In this document: positions 27,371 to 35,292 of the stretch, piece after piece
Numbering within the stretch: position 1 is the stretch's first letter
How the letters are laid out: each line of letters starts with the position of its first letter
Origin: Vulcanimicrobiota bacterium
GTDB taxonomy: Bacteria > Vulcanimicrobiota > Xenobia > Xenobiales > JADMJV01
Reading direction: 5' to 3'
NCBI GenBank assembly: GCA_023447635.1
Contig: JAEXNA010000100.1
Span: 22,102 to 86,101, forward strand
DNA: 64,000 nucleotides
Program-made: the position numbers and the translations under genes
The notes under the pieces: model-generated
Seen by the model: the letters and a program-made list of their open reading frames with translations, nothing else
Told to the model about the DNA's origin: nothing
Database searches by the model: none

Positions 27371-27708
27371 GCGCTATCACCACCCACATTCTCGACACTT
27401 CGATCGGGAAACCCGCCGCCAACGTTCCCGTCTTTCTGGATATCCTGGAAGAGGGCGAATGGCAACGTCTGGGCTCCGGCGCGACCGACGCCGACGGTAG
27501 GGTCAAGACGCTGCTGCCGGCCGGGCACGCACTGGTCCAGGGCACCTACCGCCTGGAGTTTCGCGTGGCCGATTACTTCGAGGCGCAGGAGGTCAAGGGG
27601 TTCTACCCCTACGTGAAGATCGTGTTCACGCTCGAAGATCTGGATAGCCACTACCACGTTCCGCTGCTGCTGAACCCTTACGGCTACTCGACCTATCGCG
27701 GCTCGTAG
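27367..27708 (+). CDS. uraH: 5-hydroxyisourate hydrolase
   Basis: Transthyretin-fold enzyme hydrolysing HIU, the product of urate oxidation, to OHCU. 113 aa. The N-terminal motif ITTHILDTSIGKPAANVPV, the central DADGRVKTLLP and the terminal YGYSTYRGS (family-invariant YRGS) are all present, with His in THILD and SHYHVPLLL as expected for the active site. The ATG overlaps the stop of the allantoicase/UraD gene, so it is translationally coupled to the enzyme that takes its product. Confidence 0.97.
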   Translation: MSAITTHILDTSIGKPAANVPVFLDILEEGEWQRLGSGATDADGRVKTLLPAGHALVQGTYRLEFRVADYFEAQEVKGFYPYVKIVFTLEDLDSHYHVPLLLNPYGYSTYRGS

Positions 27709-27823
27709 TTCTTAGAGCTACGGCTACCAGGGGCGAGACCCTCGGGCCGGGAATGTTGGTCCACTTAAGGGGTGGCGTGCGACCGCGTACCCGCCCGCTT
27801 GCGAGGAAAGGTTTGATGTCACG

Positions 27824-29026
27824 ATGAGCGCCGCGGCCCTGGATTGGGCGAATCTTCTTATCCGCTGGTTCCACGTTATCGCGGGGATCTGGTGGATCGG
27901 CAGTTCGCTATATTTCGTCTGGTTGGACAATTCGTTCGAGCCTCCGAAAGAGGCGCGTGACGGCGTCGACGGCGAGACCTTCATGGTGCACGGCGGCTTC
28001 TACTACCTGGTCGAGAAGCGGCGCATGCAGCCGAACAAGATGCCAGAGAAGCTACACTGGTTCAAGTGGGAAGCGACCTTCACCTGGATCAGCGGCATGA
28101 TGCTGCTGATCGTGGCGTACTACCTGACCGGCAGCGGCAGTTCGCTGATCGACAAGAACGTGGCCGACCTGACCCTGCCCGTGGCGGTCGGCGCCTCGCT
28201 GGCGCTGGTGATCGGCTGCTGGCTGGCTTACGACCTGATGTGGCAGACCATCGGCAAGGCGAACGAGAAGGTCGGAACGGTGCTCTCCATCACCGGCCTG
28301 GTCGGGCTGGCCTACGGCTTGACCCATCTGTTCAGCGGCCGCGCGGCGTTTATCCATTTCGGCGCCATCCTGGGCACCATCATGGTGGCCAACGTCTGGA
28401 TCCGCATCTTGCCCGGACAGAAAAAGATGCTCGACGACGCGATGGCGGGGCGCACCCCGGACTACTCGCAGGGCAAGTACGCCAAGGTTCGCAGCGTTCA
28501 CAACTCTTACATGACGTTCCCGGTCATCTTCATGATGATCTCGAACCACTACGCCAACACCTTCGGCAACCCGTACAACTGGGTCGTCATTCTGCTCTTG
28601 TTCATCGTGGGCGCGGGCGTTCGCCATCACCAGATCACCTCCGAGCGCGGCAAGCCCGAGCGCTGGGTCCTGGCGCCCGCTCTGCTTTCGCTGGTCGCGG
28701 TGATCGCGCTGACCACCCATCGTCCGGCCCCGGCCGGCGGCGCGGTGGCCCAAAAAGACCTGGTGCCGTTTGGCAAGGTGCTCCTGATCGTCAACAACCG
28801 CTGCACCCCGTGCCATTCCAGCGAGCCGTTTCAGCCGGGCTACAAGATCGACGCCCCGCCCAAAGGAGTCCTGTTAGAGACTCCGGAGGAGATCAAGAAG
28901 CAGGCCGCCTTGATCTACCAGCAGGCGGTCAAAACCAAAGTGATGCCGTTCGGCAATATGACCCGGATGACCCAGGACGAACGCGACACGCTGGGTCAGT
29001 GGATCGAGCAGCAGGGGGGCATCTAG
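27824..29026 (+). CDS. puuD: Membrane urate oxidase PuuD with C-terminal cytochrome c
   Basis: 400 aa. About eight membrane helices over residues 10-305 (LLIRWFHVIAGIWWIGSSLY, then FVWLDNSFEPP, the PuuD signature) and a C-terminal haem-c domain with CTPCH (about 325) and a likely distal Met ligand in VMPFGNM. In characterised PuuD this protein oxidises urate to 5-hydroxyisourate and passes electrons to the respiratory chain through the fused cytochrome, avoiding H2O2. Located 115 bp after uraH; the gap holds no gene. Genetic context fully supports the call. Confidence 0.95.
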   Translation: MSAAALDWANLLIRWFHVIAGIWWIGSSLYFVWLDNSFEPPKEARDGVDGETFMVHGGFYYLVEKRRMQPNKMPEKLHWFKWEATFTWISGMMLLIVAYYLTGSGSSLIDKNVADLTLPVAVGASLALVIGCWLAYDLMWQTIGKANEKVGTVLSITGLVGLAYGLTHLFSGRAAFIHFGAILGTIMVANVWIRILPGQKKMLDDAMAGRTPDYSQGKYAKVRSVHNSYMTFPVIFMMISNHYANTFGNPYNWVVILLLFIVGAGVRHHQITSERGKPERWVLAPALLSLVAVIALTTHRPAPAGGAVAQKDLVPFGKVLLIVNNRCTPCHSSEPFQPGYKIDAPPKGVLLETPEEIKKQAALIYQQAVKTKVMPFGNMTRMTQDERDTLGQWIEQQGGI

Positions 29027-29097
29027 CCATCTCGGGGGCGGGCTTTCATACAACGGAGCTTCCTCGCGGAGGCACGCTGGTCCAGTGGGAGGGCTTC

Positions 29098-31209
29098 GTG
29101 GCCCAGATCGGGGCCTACCCGGAAACCATCAAGGACACCATGCGGGGCGAGTCCGGGGTGCCCAGTTTCTACATCCTGCCGGCCTCGCTGTTCGACATCC
29201 ACAACGGCATCTCGCTCTCGGAACTCGAGTTCCCGCTGTACTACAACTATTACGTCAAGGGGCGCAAACTGCGCTTCCTGTGCCGTCCCGAGCAGCAGCG
29301 CTCGCTGATCCGTCTGCTCAAAGAGGCCGTCTTCGGCCCCTCGACCCTGCGCCTGGAGCGAGAGTTCCCGCGCGGCGCCTCCACCCCCGGATTTCCGGAT
29401 CTGGCGGCCGAAGGTCGCTTCTACAAAGTGGTCGACGGGCGAAAGCTGAAGCTGTCGGACTTCATCGAACCGATCCTGTGTCCTACGGGCAGTTCGGTCA
29501 CGGTCGACGGGGTGACGGTCACCCCCCAGGACGGCGATCGGTATCTTTTCGAGCGCGATGGGGAACGCCACACCGTCGAGTTCAGCCCGCTCGAACCGCC
29601 GGTCTTTACCCACGACGGCAGTTCGCACTTTCAGCCGCCCGACTTTGGCGTAACCGTGCTGGGGGCGGGGCACGGATTCGACGTGGACAGCCAGACCTCG
29701 GGCTTCATCGTCTGGATCGAAGGGCGAGGGCTACTGGTCGACCCGCCGGTGCACACCACCCAGTGGATGAAGGCGCGCAACCTGGACCAGCGTCTGGTCG
29801 AAGATATCCTGTTGACCCACTGCCACGCCGACCACGATTCGGGCACCCTGCAGAAGGTGATGGAAGAGGGTCGGGTGCGTCTGCACACCACTCCGACCGT
29901 GGAAGAGAGCTTCGTTCGCAAATATCGCAGCCTGCTGGGGTTGGACAGCGAAGAGCTCGAGAAGCTGTTCGACTTCCAGCCACTGCTGGTAGGGCCCAGC
30001 ATCAACATCCTGGGTGCGCGCTTTCGCTTCTGGTACACCCTGCATCCGATCCCCACGCTGGGCTTCGAGGCGACCTACAAAGGCAAGCGGCTGGCCTACT
30101 CTTGCGACACCCTGTACGATCCGGTGGTGTTTGCCCGTCTTCACCAGCAAGGGGTGCTGAGCGAGGAGCGGCGGCGCAGTCTCGAAGAGTTCCCCTGGGA
30201 TGCCGACCTGGTGTTCCACGAGGCCGGTCTTCCTCCCATCCACACTCCCGTCCGGATCCTGGCCGAGCAGCCCGAGTCGGTGCGCGAGCGGATGTACCTG
30301 ACCCACGTGTCGCCAGACATCCTGGGCGACGAGACGCGACTGAAGATCGCTCCCACCGATCTGGCTCACACCCTGGAACTGGTGCCGTTTTCGCCCCGCC
30401 ACGACGGGGACGACCGGGCGCTGGCGCTGCTGGATATCCTGCTGCACGCGGAACTGTTCACCGACTGTCCGCTGGAAAAGAGCCTGGAGTTCCTGCACAT
30501 CGCTCAGTTCGTCGACGTGCCCGCCGGCCGGTCGGTGGTCAGCGAAGGCGAATGGGGCGACATGTTTTTCCTGGTGTCGCGGGGCGAAGTGGGCGTCTAC
30601 CGCGAGGACCAGAAGCTGATCCGCACGCTGCGGCGCTACGACTTTTTCGGCGAGATGGCGATCGTGCTGGACATGCCGCGCTTCGCCTCGGTGCGCACCC
30701 TGACGGACTGTGAACTGGTCACGGTGGCCCGCTCGGACTTCTTGAAGTTCATCGCCAACACCGACCTGCCCGACTTGCTGCGGCGGGTGGCGCTGAACAA
30801 GATGAACGACCTCTGGCCGGTCATGAAGGCTAACCGTCGGTTGGCGCCGCTGTCGCCGTTCCAGCGAGGGCAACTGCTGTCGATTCTAGAGTCGCGCGAC
30901 TGCGAGCCCGGCGAGGTGCTCTATTCCGCCGGAGGGCTGCCGCTAGAGCTGTACCTGGTGGCCGAGGGGAAAGTGCGGCTGACCACTCCGGCCGGGCTGG
31001 AGCGGCACGCCGGGCGCGGTGCGCTGCTGGGGCGGTTCCCCGAGAAGGACCGCCTGATCACTCACGAGGTGAGCGCCACCGTGGTCGAGCCGACTCGCCT
31101 GTTCGTGGCGCCGCTGGCCAAGCTGCGCGGGTTTTTCCGGCGCAACCCGGGCACCTTCGTGCGCCTATCTCGTATCTTGCGCAGCGACCCGTTTTCGCAC
31201 ACCTCGTAA
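29098..31209 (+). CDS. Metallo-beta-lactamase fold protein with cyclic-nucleotide-binding domains
   Basis: About 703 aa. Start uncertain: GTG 29098 follows GGGAGGG, but protein-like sequence (ELPRGGTLVQWEGF) precedes it in frame without a standard start. Residues about 190-420 are a metallo-beta-lactamase domain with the metal motif THCHADHDSG and further ligands in AYSCDTLYD, FHEAGLPP and THVSPD. Residues about 450-565 form a canonical cNMP-binding domain (AGRSVVSEGEWGDMFFLVSR; phosphate cassette FGEMAIVLDMPRFASV). Residues 590-690 look like a second, degenerate one (PGEVLYSAGGLPLELYLVAE). A cNMP-gated hydrolase or phosphodiesterase is plausible. Confidence 0.8.
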   Translation: MAQIGAYPETIKDTMRGESGVPSFYILPASLFDIHNGISLSELEFPLYYNYYVKGRKLRFLCRPEQQRSLIRLLKEAVFGPSTLRLEREFPRGASTPGFPDLAAEGRFYKVVDGRKLKLSDFIEPILCPTGSSVTVDGVTVTPQDGDRYLFERDGERHTVEFSPLEPPVFTHDGSSHFQPPDFGVTVLGAGHGFDVDSQTSGFIVWIEGRGLLVDPPVHTTQWMKARNLDQRLVEDILLTHCHADHDSGTLQKVMEEGRVRLHTTPTVEESFVRKYRSLLGLDSEELEKLFDFQPLLVGPSINILGARFRFWYTLHPIPTLGFEATYKGKRLAYSCDTLYDPVVFARLHQQGVLSEERRRSLEEFPWDADLVFHEAGLPPIHTPVRILAEQPESVRERMYLTHVSPDILGDETRLKIAPTDLAHTLELVPFSPRHDGDDRALALLDILLHAELFTDCPLEKSLEFLHIAQFVDVPAGRSVVSEGEWGDMFFLVSRGEVGVYREDQKLIRTLRRYDFFGEMAIVLDMPRFASVRTLTDCELVTVARSDFLKFIANTDLPDLLRRVALNKMNDLWPVMKANRRLAPLSPFQRGQLLSILESRDCEPGEVLYSAGGLPLELYLVAEGKVRLTTPAGLERHAGRGALLGRFPEKDRLITHEVSATVVEPTRLFVAPLAKLRGFFRRNPGTFVRLSRILRSDPFSHTS

Positions 31210-31256
31210 AATGTAGGGAACCGCTGTTGCCGCACGAAGGCCACGGCGTGGAAAAG

Positions 31257-32249
31257 ATGGACAGCTATCTCGAGGACCAGCGCGGGGCTGGAGAGCTCGA
31301 TTCCGAGGGGTCGTTCAGCATCGACCCGCTCGCCGCGCTACGCAAGACGCTGGCCTCGGCCCTGCCCGAGCCGCACTACTACCTGTTCCAGATCTGCCAG
31401 GGGCTGATCGCCGGCGGCGCCCGTGAGATCGGGGTGGCGCTGGGGCGCGCGTCGACTCGCTTTAGCTTCGACGACCGGCAGGGGCTGTTTTCGAATCTCG
31501 ATCCGGGCGGGCTGTCCCGCGGACTGGCGCTGTCGTCAGCGGATCCGCGCGACCTGCTGATGACGGGCATGGCCACGGCGGTCGGCTCCGAGATGGACCG
31601 GGTGGTGCTGCGCACGCCGGGGCGTGCCCAGGCGCTGCAGATCACCCTGGAGGGGGCGGACCTGATTCCGGTGACGCCGCTGGACGGGCCGTCAAGTCTA
31701 GAGCTTCATCGCACCGAGGCGCGCGGACTAAGTTTTGCCTGGACCCGCATCTGGGGCGCTCGCGAGGAAGAGGGCGAGTTGCTGCAGCGCTACGCTTTTG
31801 CTCCGGTCGACATGACGGTGGGCGGTCTGCTGACCTCGCCTTGCGCGCGTTTTCCGCGCTTTTTGGGGATGTCGGCGGCCACGGTGCTGCGCGAGGCAGT
31901 GGTGCTGGGCGAGCGGGCCGGTCATCGGGTGCCTTCGGAGACGGGGGTGGAGGCGCCGGCGCTGCTGCTGAGCCCGGAAGGGGAAGCGATGGGAGAGGCC
32001 CCGGGGGAGGGAGCGCGCCAGTGGTCGCTGTTCCGTACCGACGGGGACGACCCGGAGTCGCGCCTGGTCTGGATCCGTCACGGGCAGCTGTTCCAGGTGA
32101 CGCGGGAAGATTTGGGGCTTCCGGGGCTGCTGGTGCTGGCGCCGGCCGAGGGGCTGGACGTGGACGCCAGCGGCTATTCCCTGGTGGTCAACGAGGCGTA
32201 CGAGCGGCGGGTCGAGCAGGCGCGCCGGCTGGCGGCCGCGCTGGCTTAG
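31257..32249 (+). CDS. Hypothetical protein
   Basis: 330 aa from ATG 31257 (a TTG at 31227 in frame is the alternative). The N-terminal segment PEPHYYLFQICQGLIAGGAR and the FDDRQGLFSNLD motif form an alpha/beta region that vaguely recalls an ATPase-lid arrangement, but no nucleotide motif is complete. The rest is mixed alpha/beta with many Leu and Ala and no membrane helix. Follows the metallo-beta-lactamase gene on the same strand, 47 bp away, so probably co-transcribed. I recognise no family. Confidence 0.6.
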   Translation: MDSYLEDQRGAGELDSEGSFSIDPLAALRKTLASALPEPHYYLFQICQGLIAGGAREIGVALGRASTRFSFDDRQGLFSNLDPGGLSRGLALSSADPRDLLMTGMATAVGSEMDRVVLRTPGRAQALQITLEGADLIPVTPLDGPSSLELHRTEARGLSFAWTRIWGAREEEGELLQRYAFAPVDMTVGGLLTSPCARFPRFLGMSAATVLREAVVLGERAGHRVPSETGVEAPALLLSPEGEAMGEAPGEGARQWSLFRTDGDDPESRLVWIRHGQLFQVTREDLGLPGLLVLAPAEGLDVDASGYSLVVNEAYERRVEQARRLAAALA

Positions 32250-32264
32250 GGCTGCGCGGGCCTT

Positions 32265-33347
32265 TCAAGGCAACGCGGGGCGTCCCGTGAGGCGGCGCCA
32301 GAAGATGTCCCAGGGGAACGCTGTCAGATCTCGCCCTCGGCGGAACCGCTGGAAATCGGTGTACGGCCCTTGCTCGTTGGCGGGCAGCAGACCGAAGCGG
32401 AACAGGTAGTCATCGCCCTGGAGATCGACGGGTAAGAACCAGCTCTTCATCCGCCCGAAGCGCAGGTCCATGAACACGGGCTGGCCGTCGACTACGTCGA
32501 GGCGGTAGAAGCCGCGCGAGAACCAGAGCAGGCGCTGGTCGGCCACTCCCTGGCCGAAGTGGGGCAGCTTCTCCCGGTTTTTGGGGATGCGCTGCCAGGT
32601 GACCTCGCGGTCGAACGGGTCCAACAGCGAACTGTCGGCCACGTAGACGTCGTCGCCGGTGTCGGCGTAGCCGTACCAGAGGATGCTGTTGAACGGGGTG
32701 GCCACGCTGATCAACTGCTGGTAGGGGATGTTGGCCTTTTGGGCCGAGCTTTCGAAGCGGGCCAGCACGGCGTACTTCGAGCCCAGGGTCAGCAAGAGGT
32801 AGACGGTGGAGAAGACCAGACCGGCCTGGGCGCCGCGTGGTCGGTACGGTCGGTCGCCGCGACTCGCGAAAAGAGTCCACAGCAGGCCGATCAGCAGCGG
32901 GATGGTGTAGACCGGGTCGATGATGAAGACCGAGCCGATGTTGACCGGGTAGTTGCTGAACGGAAGGAACACCTGGGTTCCGTAGGTGGTCAGGCTGTCG
33001 ATCATCCAGTGCGTGTTCAGTCCCAGCCAGACAAACACGTTCCACTGCCGCCAACTGACGTCGTACTTTTTGAAGATCTTCGCGAAGATCCATGCCAGCA
33101 GCGGGGTGACCAGGGTGCAGAAGAAAAGCGAGTGGGTGACCCCGCGATGGAACCCCAGGGCCTGAGGGCCGGTCAGGTATTTGCGGAACAGCACGTCCAG
33201 GTCGGGCAGGGTGCCGACCCCGCCGCCCAGCCAGAACGGACCCCACTGGAACGGCTGTCCAAGGGAGGCGTCGCCGTCGCGGCGGAGCCGTTTGAGAGTG
33301 ACCTCGCCCACGGTTGCGCCGAGGACGAACTGAGTGACCGAGTCCAT
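32265..33347 (-). CDS. YdjM/DUF457-type membrane protein (predicted metal-dependent hydrolase)
   Basis: 360 aa from ATG 33347 preceded by AAGGAG. Several membrane helices; the N-terminal motifs VTQFVLGATVGE, GTLPDLDVLF and HRGVTHSLFF are those of the LexA-regulated/YdjM family with conserved His and Asp that probably bind metal (D in LPDLD, H in HRGVTHS, H in NTHWMIDSLTTYGTQ). The C-terminal 130 residues are a soluble extension (FDREVTWQRIPKNREKLPHF). The substrate is unknown; the family has been linked to membrane-lipid remodelling and to SOS regulation only in some members. Confidence 0.8.
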   Translation of the reverse strand: MDSVTQFVLGATVGEVTLKRLRRDGDASLGQPFQWGPFWLGGGVGTLPDLDVLFRKYLTGPQALGFHRGVTHSLFFCTLVTPLLAWIFAKIFKKYDVSWRQWNVFVWLGLNTHWMIDSLTTYGTQVFLPFSNYPVNIGSVFIIDPVYTIPLLIGLLWTLFASRGDRPYRPRGAQAGLVFSTVYLLLTLGSKYAVLARFESSAQKANIPYQQLISVATPFNSILWYGYADTGDDVYVADSSLLDPFDREVTWQRIPKNREKLPHFGQGVADQRLLWFSRGFYRLDVVDGQPVFMDLRFGRMKSWFLPVDLQGDDYLFRFGLLPANEQGPYTDFQRFRRGRDLTAFPWDIFWRRLTGRPALP

Positions 33348-33431
33348 GCCTGCTCCTTCGTCTCGCTCCCGTCGAGGCCCCTGCGGAGGCGGACAGGAGG
33401 GTGAACGTCGCCTCGGAGCCGGAGTTTTTCG

Positions 33432-33560
33432 GCTCACGAGAGAGTGAGCTTGAGCTCACCGGCGAACGAGCCGGCCGGTGGGAGAGTGAGCTTGAGCTCG
33501 TCGGCGAACGAGCCGGCTCACGGAGGAGTGAGCTTGAGCTCACCGGCGGACGAGCCGCGA
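33432..33560. repeat. 42-bp tandem repeat (family B), 3 units
   Basis: GAGTGAGCTTGAGCTC begins at 33442, 33484 and 33526, 42 bp apart. Each unit contains the hairpin GTGAGC-TTGA-GCTCAC (weakened in unit two) and CGGCGAACGAGCCGG. The same hairpin motif recurs at 39812-39910 with looser spacing. The array sits between a minus-strand gene start and a plus-strand gene start, so it lies in a divergent upstream region. Confidence 0.85.
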
Positions 33561-33606
33561 AAGTGGATGTTGCGGAAGGGGTAAATGTTCGTGGGGCGAG
33601 GGAAAC

Positions 33607-33633
33607 TTGCGGCGCTTATCTTCCCTTTATAAT
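33607..33633 (+). promoter_or_regulatory. Candidate sigma-70 promoter
   Basis: A perfect -10 box TATAAT is at 33628-33633, rare in this GC-rich sequence, with a weak -35 (TTGCGG, 33607-33612) 15 bp upstream. It would drive the gene starting at 33750. A hairpin with TCGC/GCGA arms follows at about 33640-33660 in the leader. The -35 match and spacing are poor, so this is only a candidate. Confidence 0.3.
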
Positions 33634-33749
33634 AAGGCCGGGTGTCGCTTCAGGCGACCCGTCTATACTGATAAGCGTCGAAGTGTGTGGGCGTCTTCGG
33701 GAGCAGGTGCGAATTCTAAAGCTCGGAGGGCGCAGAGAGGAGTTCCCTT

Positions 33750-34226
33750 TTGAGCCAATTCCGTCTCGCCCTGATCGGGAGCGGTCTACTTTCCGCCTTT
33801 TTCTTCCTGGCCCTGGTCCTGACCTCGGGCTCTCCCAGCGCCCTCGAGCGGGTCTACCGCAGCCAGTCGCGGAACCTCCAGAGTTCCCTTGGCCTGAGCG
33901 AAGAGCAGGCCCAGCGCGTGCAAAGCTTGCTGGAGGGCCGACTGGTCGAAGAGCGCCATTTGCGCCGTCAGATGTTCACCACCTACACGCCCGTCCAGCA
34001 GGCGCGAGCCCGCCAACTCTGGGAGCAGCGACGCGGCCGCCTGTTGACCTTGCCCGAGCGGCAGTTGGAATGGGCCGCCCTGGGCGCTTCGGCCGAGCAG
34101 CGCGCTCAGCTTGAAGTGTACCTGGAAAAACTGCGGGCTCACCGCGAGCAGACGCTGCTCCTGGTGGGGCAAATGCTGGACCCCGCGCAGCGCACGCGAC
34201 TGACCGCGCTGAACTTCGAGCTCTAG
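33750..34226 (+). CDS. Membrane-anchored helical protein (Spy/CpxP-like outline)
   Basis: 158 aa from a TTG preceded by GAGAGGAG. One N-terminal membrane helix (about 7-27), then an all-helical extracytoplasmic part with LGLSEEQAQRVQSLLEGRLV and LGASAEQRAQLEVYLEKLRA, two LTxxQ-like helix starts as in Spy/CpxP/ZraP-type periplasmic proteins. Charged Arg/Gln/Glu-rich. No metal-binding His cluster is seen. A chaperone or stress sensor is possible; family not certain. It is convergent with the cyanophycinase gene, 14 bp apart. Confidence 0.6.
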   Translation: MSQFRLALIGSGLLSAFFFLALVLTSGSPSALERVYRSQSRNLQSSLGLSEEQAQRVQSLLEGRLVEERHLRRQMFTTYTPVQQARARQLWEQRRGRLLTLPERQLEWAALGASAEQRAQLEVYLEKLRAHREQTLLLVGQMLDPAQRTRLTALNFEL

Positions 34227-34240
34227 CCCTCCAACCGTCC

Positions 34241-35242
34241 CTAAGGGTAGGTAAGTTGGCCGGATTCGACCTTCATCGGCCGAGACGGCTGCTCGGGGCT
34301 GCTCCAACCGTTCAGGCTGAAGGTCTCTCCCGGGCCCACCGAGGTGACCTCTAACCCCGTCTGGGTCAGCGGCTGACCGGGCTGGCACTCTTCGGGCGCT
34401 TGCGAGGCCTGGACCCAGTGGACCCCGCCTTTGCCGACGACGCGGCTCTCTCCCTGGGGGGTCACCAGGGCGGCCGTGCCCTCGTCGACTCCAACCCCTC
34501 GGACCGTCTCTAACCCCTGGTCCTGCTGCAGGCGCGCCATAAAGGTGACCAGGCGGCCCATGCGGTCGCGCTCGGAGAAATGGCTGTCGGTGATGACGCC
34601 TTCCAGCGGCCTGGCGTGCAGAAAGTCGCTGGAGAGCGTGATGTTCGGATGGTAAGGATCGGGCAGAGCTTCTTCGGAGGTGATGGTGTTCTTTTCGGCG
34701 GTGAACAGGTGCTGGCCCAGAACAGCCAGCCCGGCCGAGGTGCCGCCGATCGGGACACCTTTCAAGATAGAGCCGTTCAGCGCGTCCAGCAGGGGGCTGT
34801 TGGCCCACTTCCCCACGTAGTTCCACTGGTCGCCGCCGGCCAGGAAGATCGCTTCGGCCCGAGCCACGCGCTCGAGCACGAACGGGTCGCTGGCGGCTTC
34901 GGCGTCTTTGATGACCAGGGTCTCGACCGAGTTGGCGTCGGTGATGGTGTCCAGATACTCTTGGTAGCCGTCGCCGCCGCTGCCGCGCAGCACCAGGAAG
35001 TCGCCGTTGCCGCCGCGTTCGGCCATCCACTGGAACGCCTCGTCGACGTCGCCGCCTCCGCCCATGAGGACGAAGCCGCCCTGGGTGGTGGCCGGTTCGG
35101 CGTCCTGCGGGTTGCCGCGCTGGTAGTGGGTGTAGTGAGCGGTTTCGCGGGTGGTGGGGTTAAGCATGGCTGGGGTTTGAGCGAGGTCTTGCCAGAGCAG
35201 CGCGACCAGAAGAAGCATCGTCATTTCTGTTAGGCGTAGCAT
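34241..35242 (-). CDS. Exported cyanophycinase-like peptidase (family S51)
   Basis: 333 aa. N-terminal signal or anchor sequence (TMLLLVALLWQDLAQTP); Met at codons 1, 7 and 9 are possible starts. Fold motifs of peptidase S51: GGFVLMGGGGDVDEAF, AIFLAGGDQWNYVG, catalytic Ser169 in GGTSAGLAVLG, and a His in NITLSSDFLHARPL. Cyanophycinases cleave the Asp-Arg polymer cyanophycin to beta-Asp-Arg dipeptides; exported ones act on external polymer. The divergent neighbour encodes an exported isoaspartyl peptidase that would cleave those dipeptides, which strengthens the functional call. Confidence 0.85.
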   Translation of the reverse strand: MLRLTEMTMLLLVALLWQDLAQTPAMLNPTTRETAHYTHYQRGNPQDAEPATTQGGFVLMGGGGDVDEAFQWMAERGGNGDFLVLRGSGGDGYQEYLDTITDANSVETLVIKDAEAASDPFVLERVARAEAIFLAGGDQWNYVGKWANSPLLDALNGSILKGVPIGGTSAGLAVLGQHLFTAEKNTITSEEALPDPYHPNITLSSDFLHARPLEGVITDSHFSERDRMGRLVTFMARLQQDQGLETVRGVGVDEGTAALVTPQGESRVVGKGGVHWVQASQAPEECQPGQPLTQTGLEVTSVGPGETFSLNGWSSPEQPSRPMKVESGQLTYP

Positions 35243-35292
35243 AGCCTAGCGGGGCGAAGGTTTTGTTTCCGAGGTGTGAAAAACGTCGGGCT

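Noticed and set aside
27709..27823. Riboswitch before puuD (xanthine or guanidine type considered)
   Set aside because: The 115-bp leader has some pairing but I could not match any known aptamer core.
28066..29097. Upstream part of the long frame containing the metallo-beta-lactamase gene
   Set aside because: It lies over puuD in another frame and reads as Arg/Pro/Gly-rich shadow; protein-like sequence begins only near 29040.
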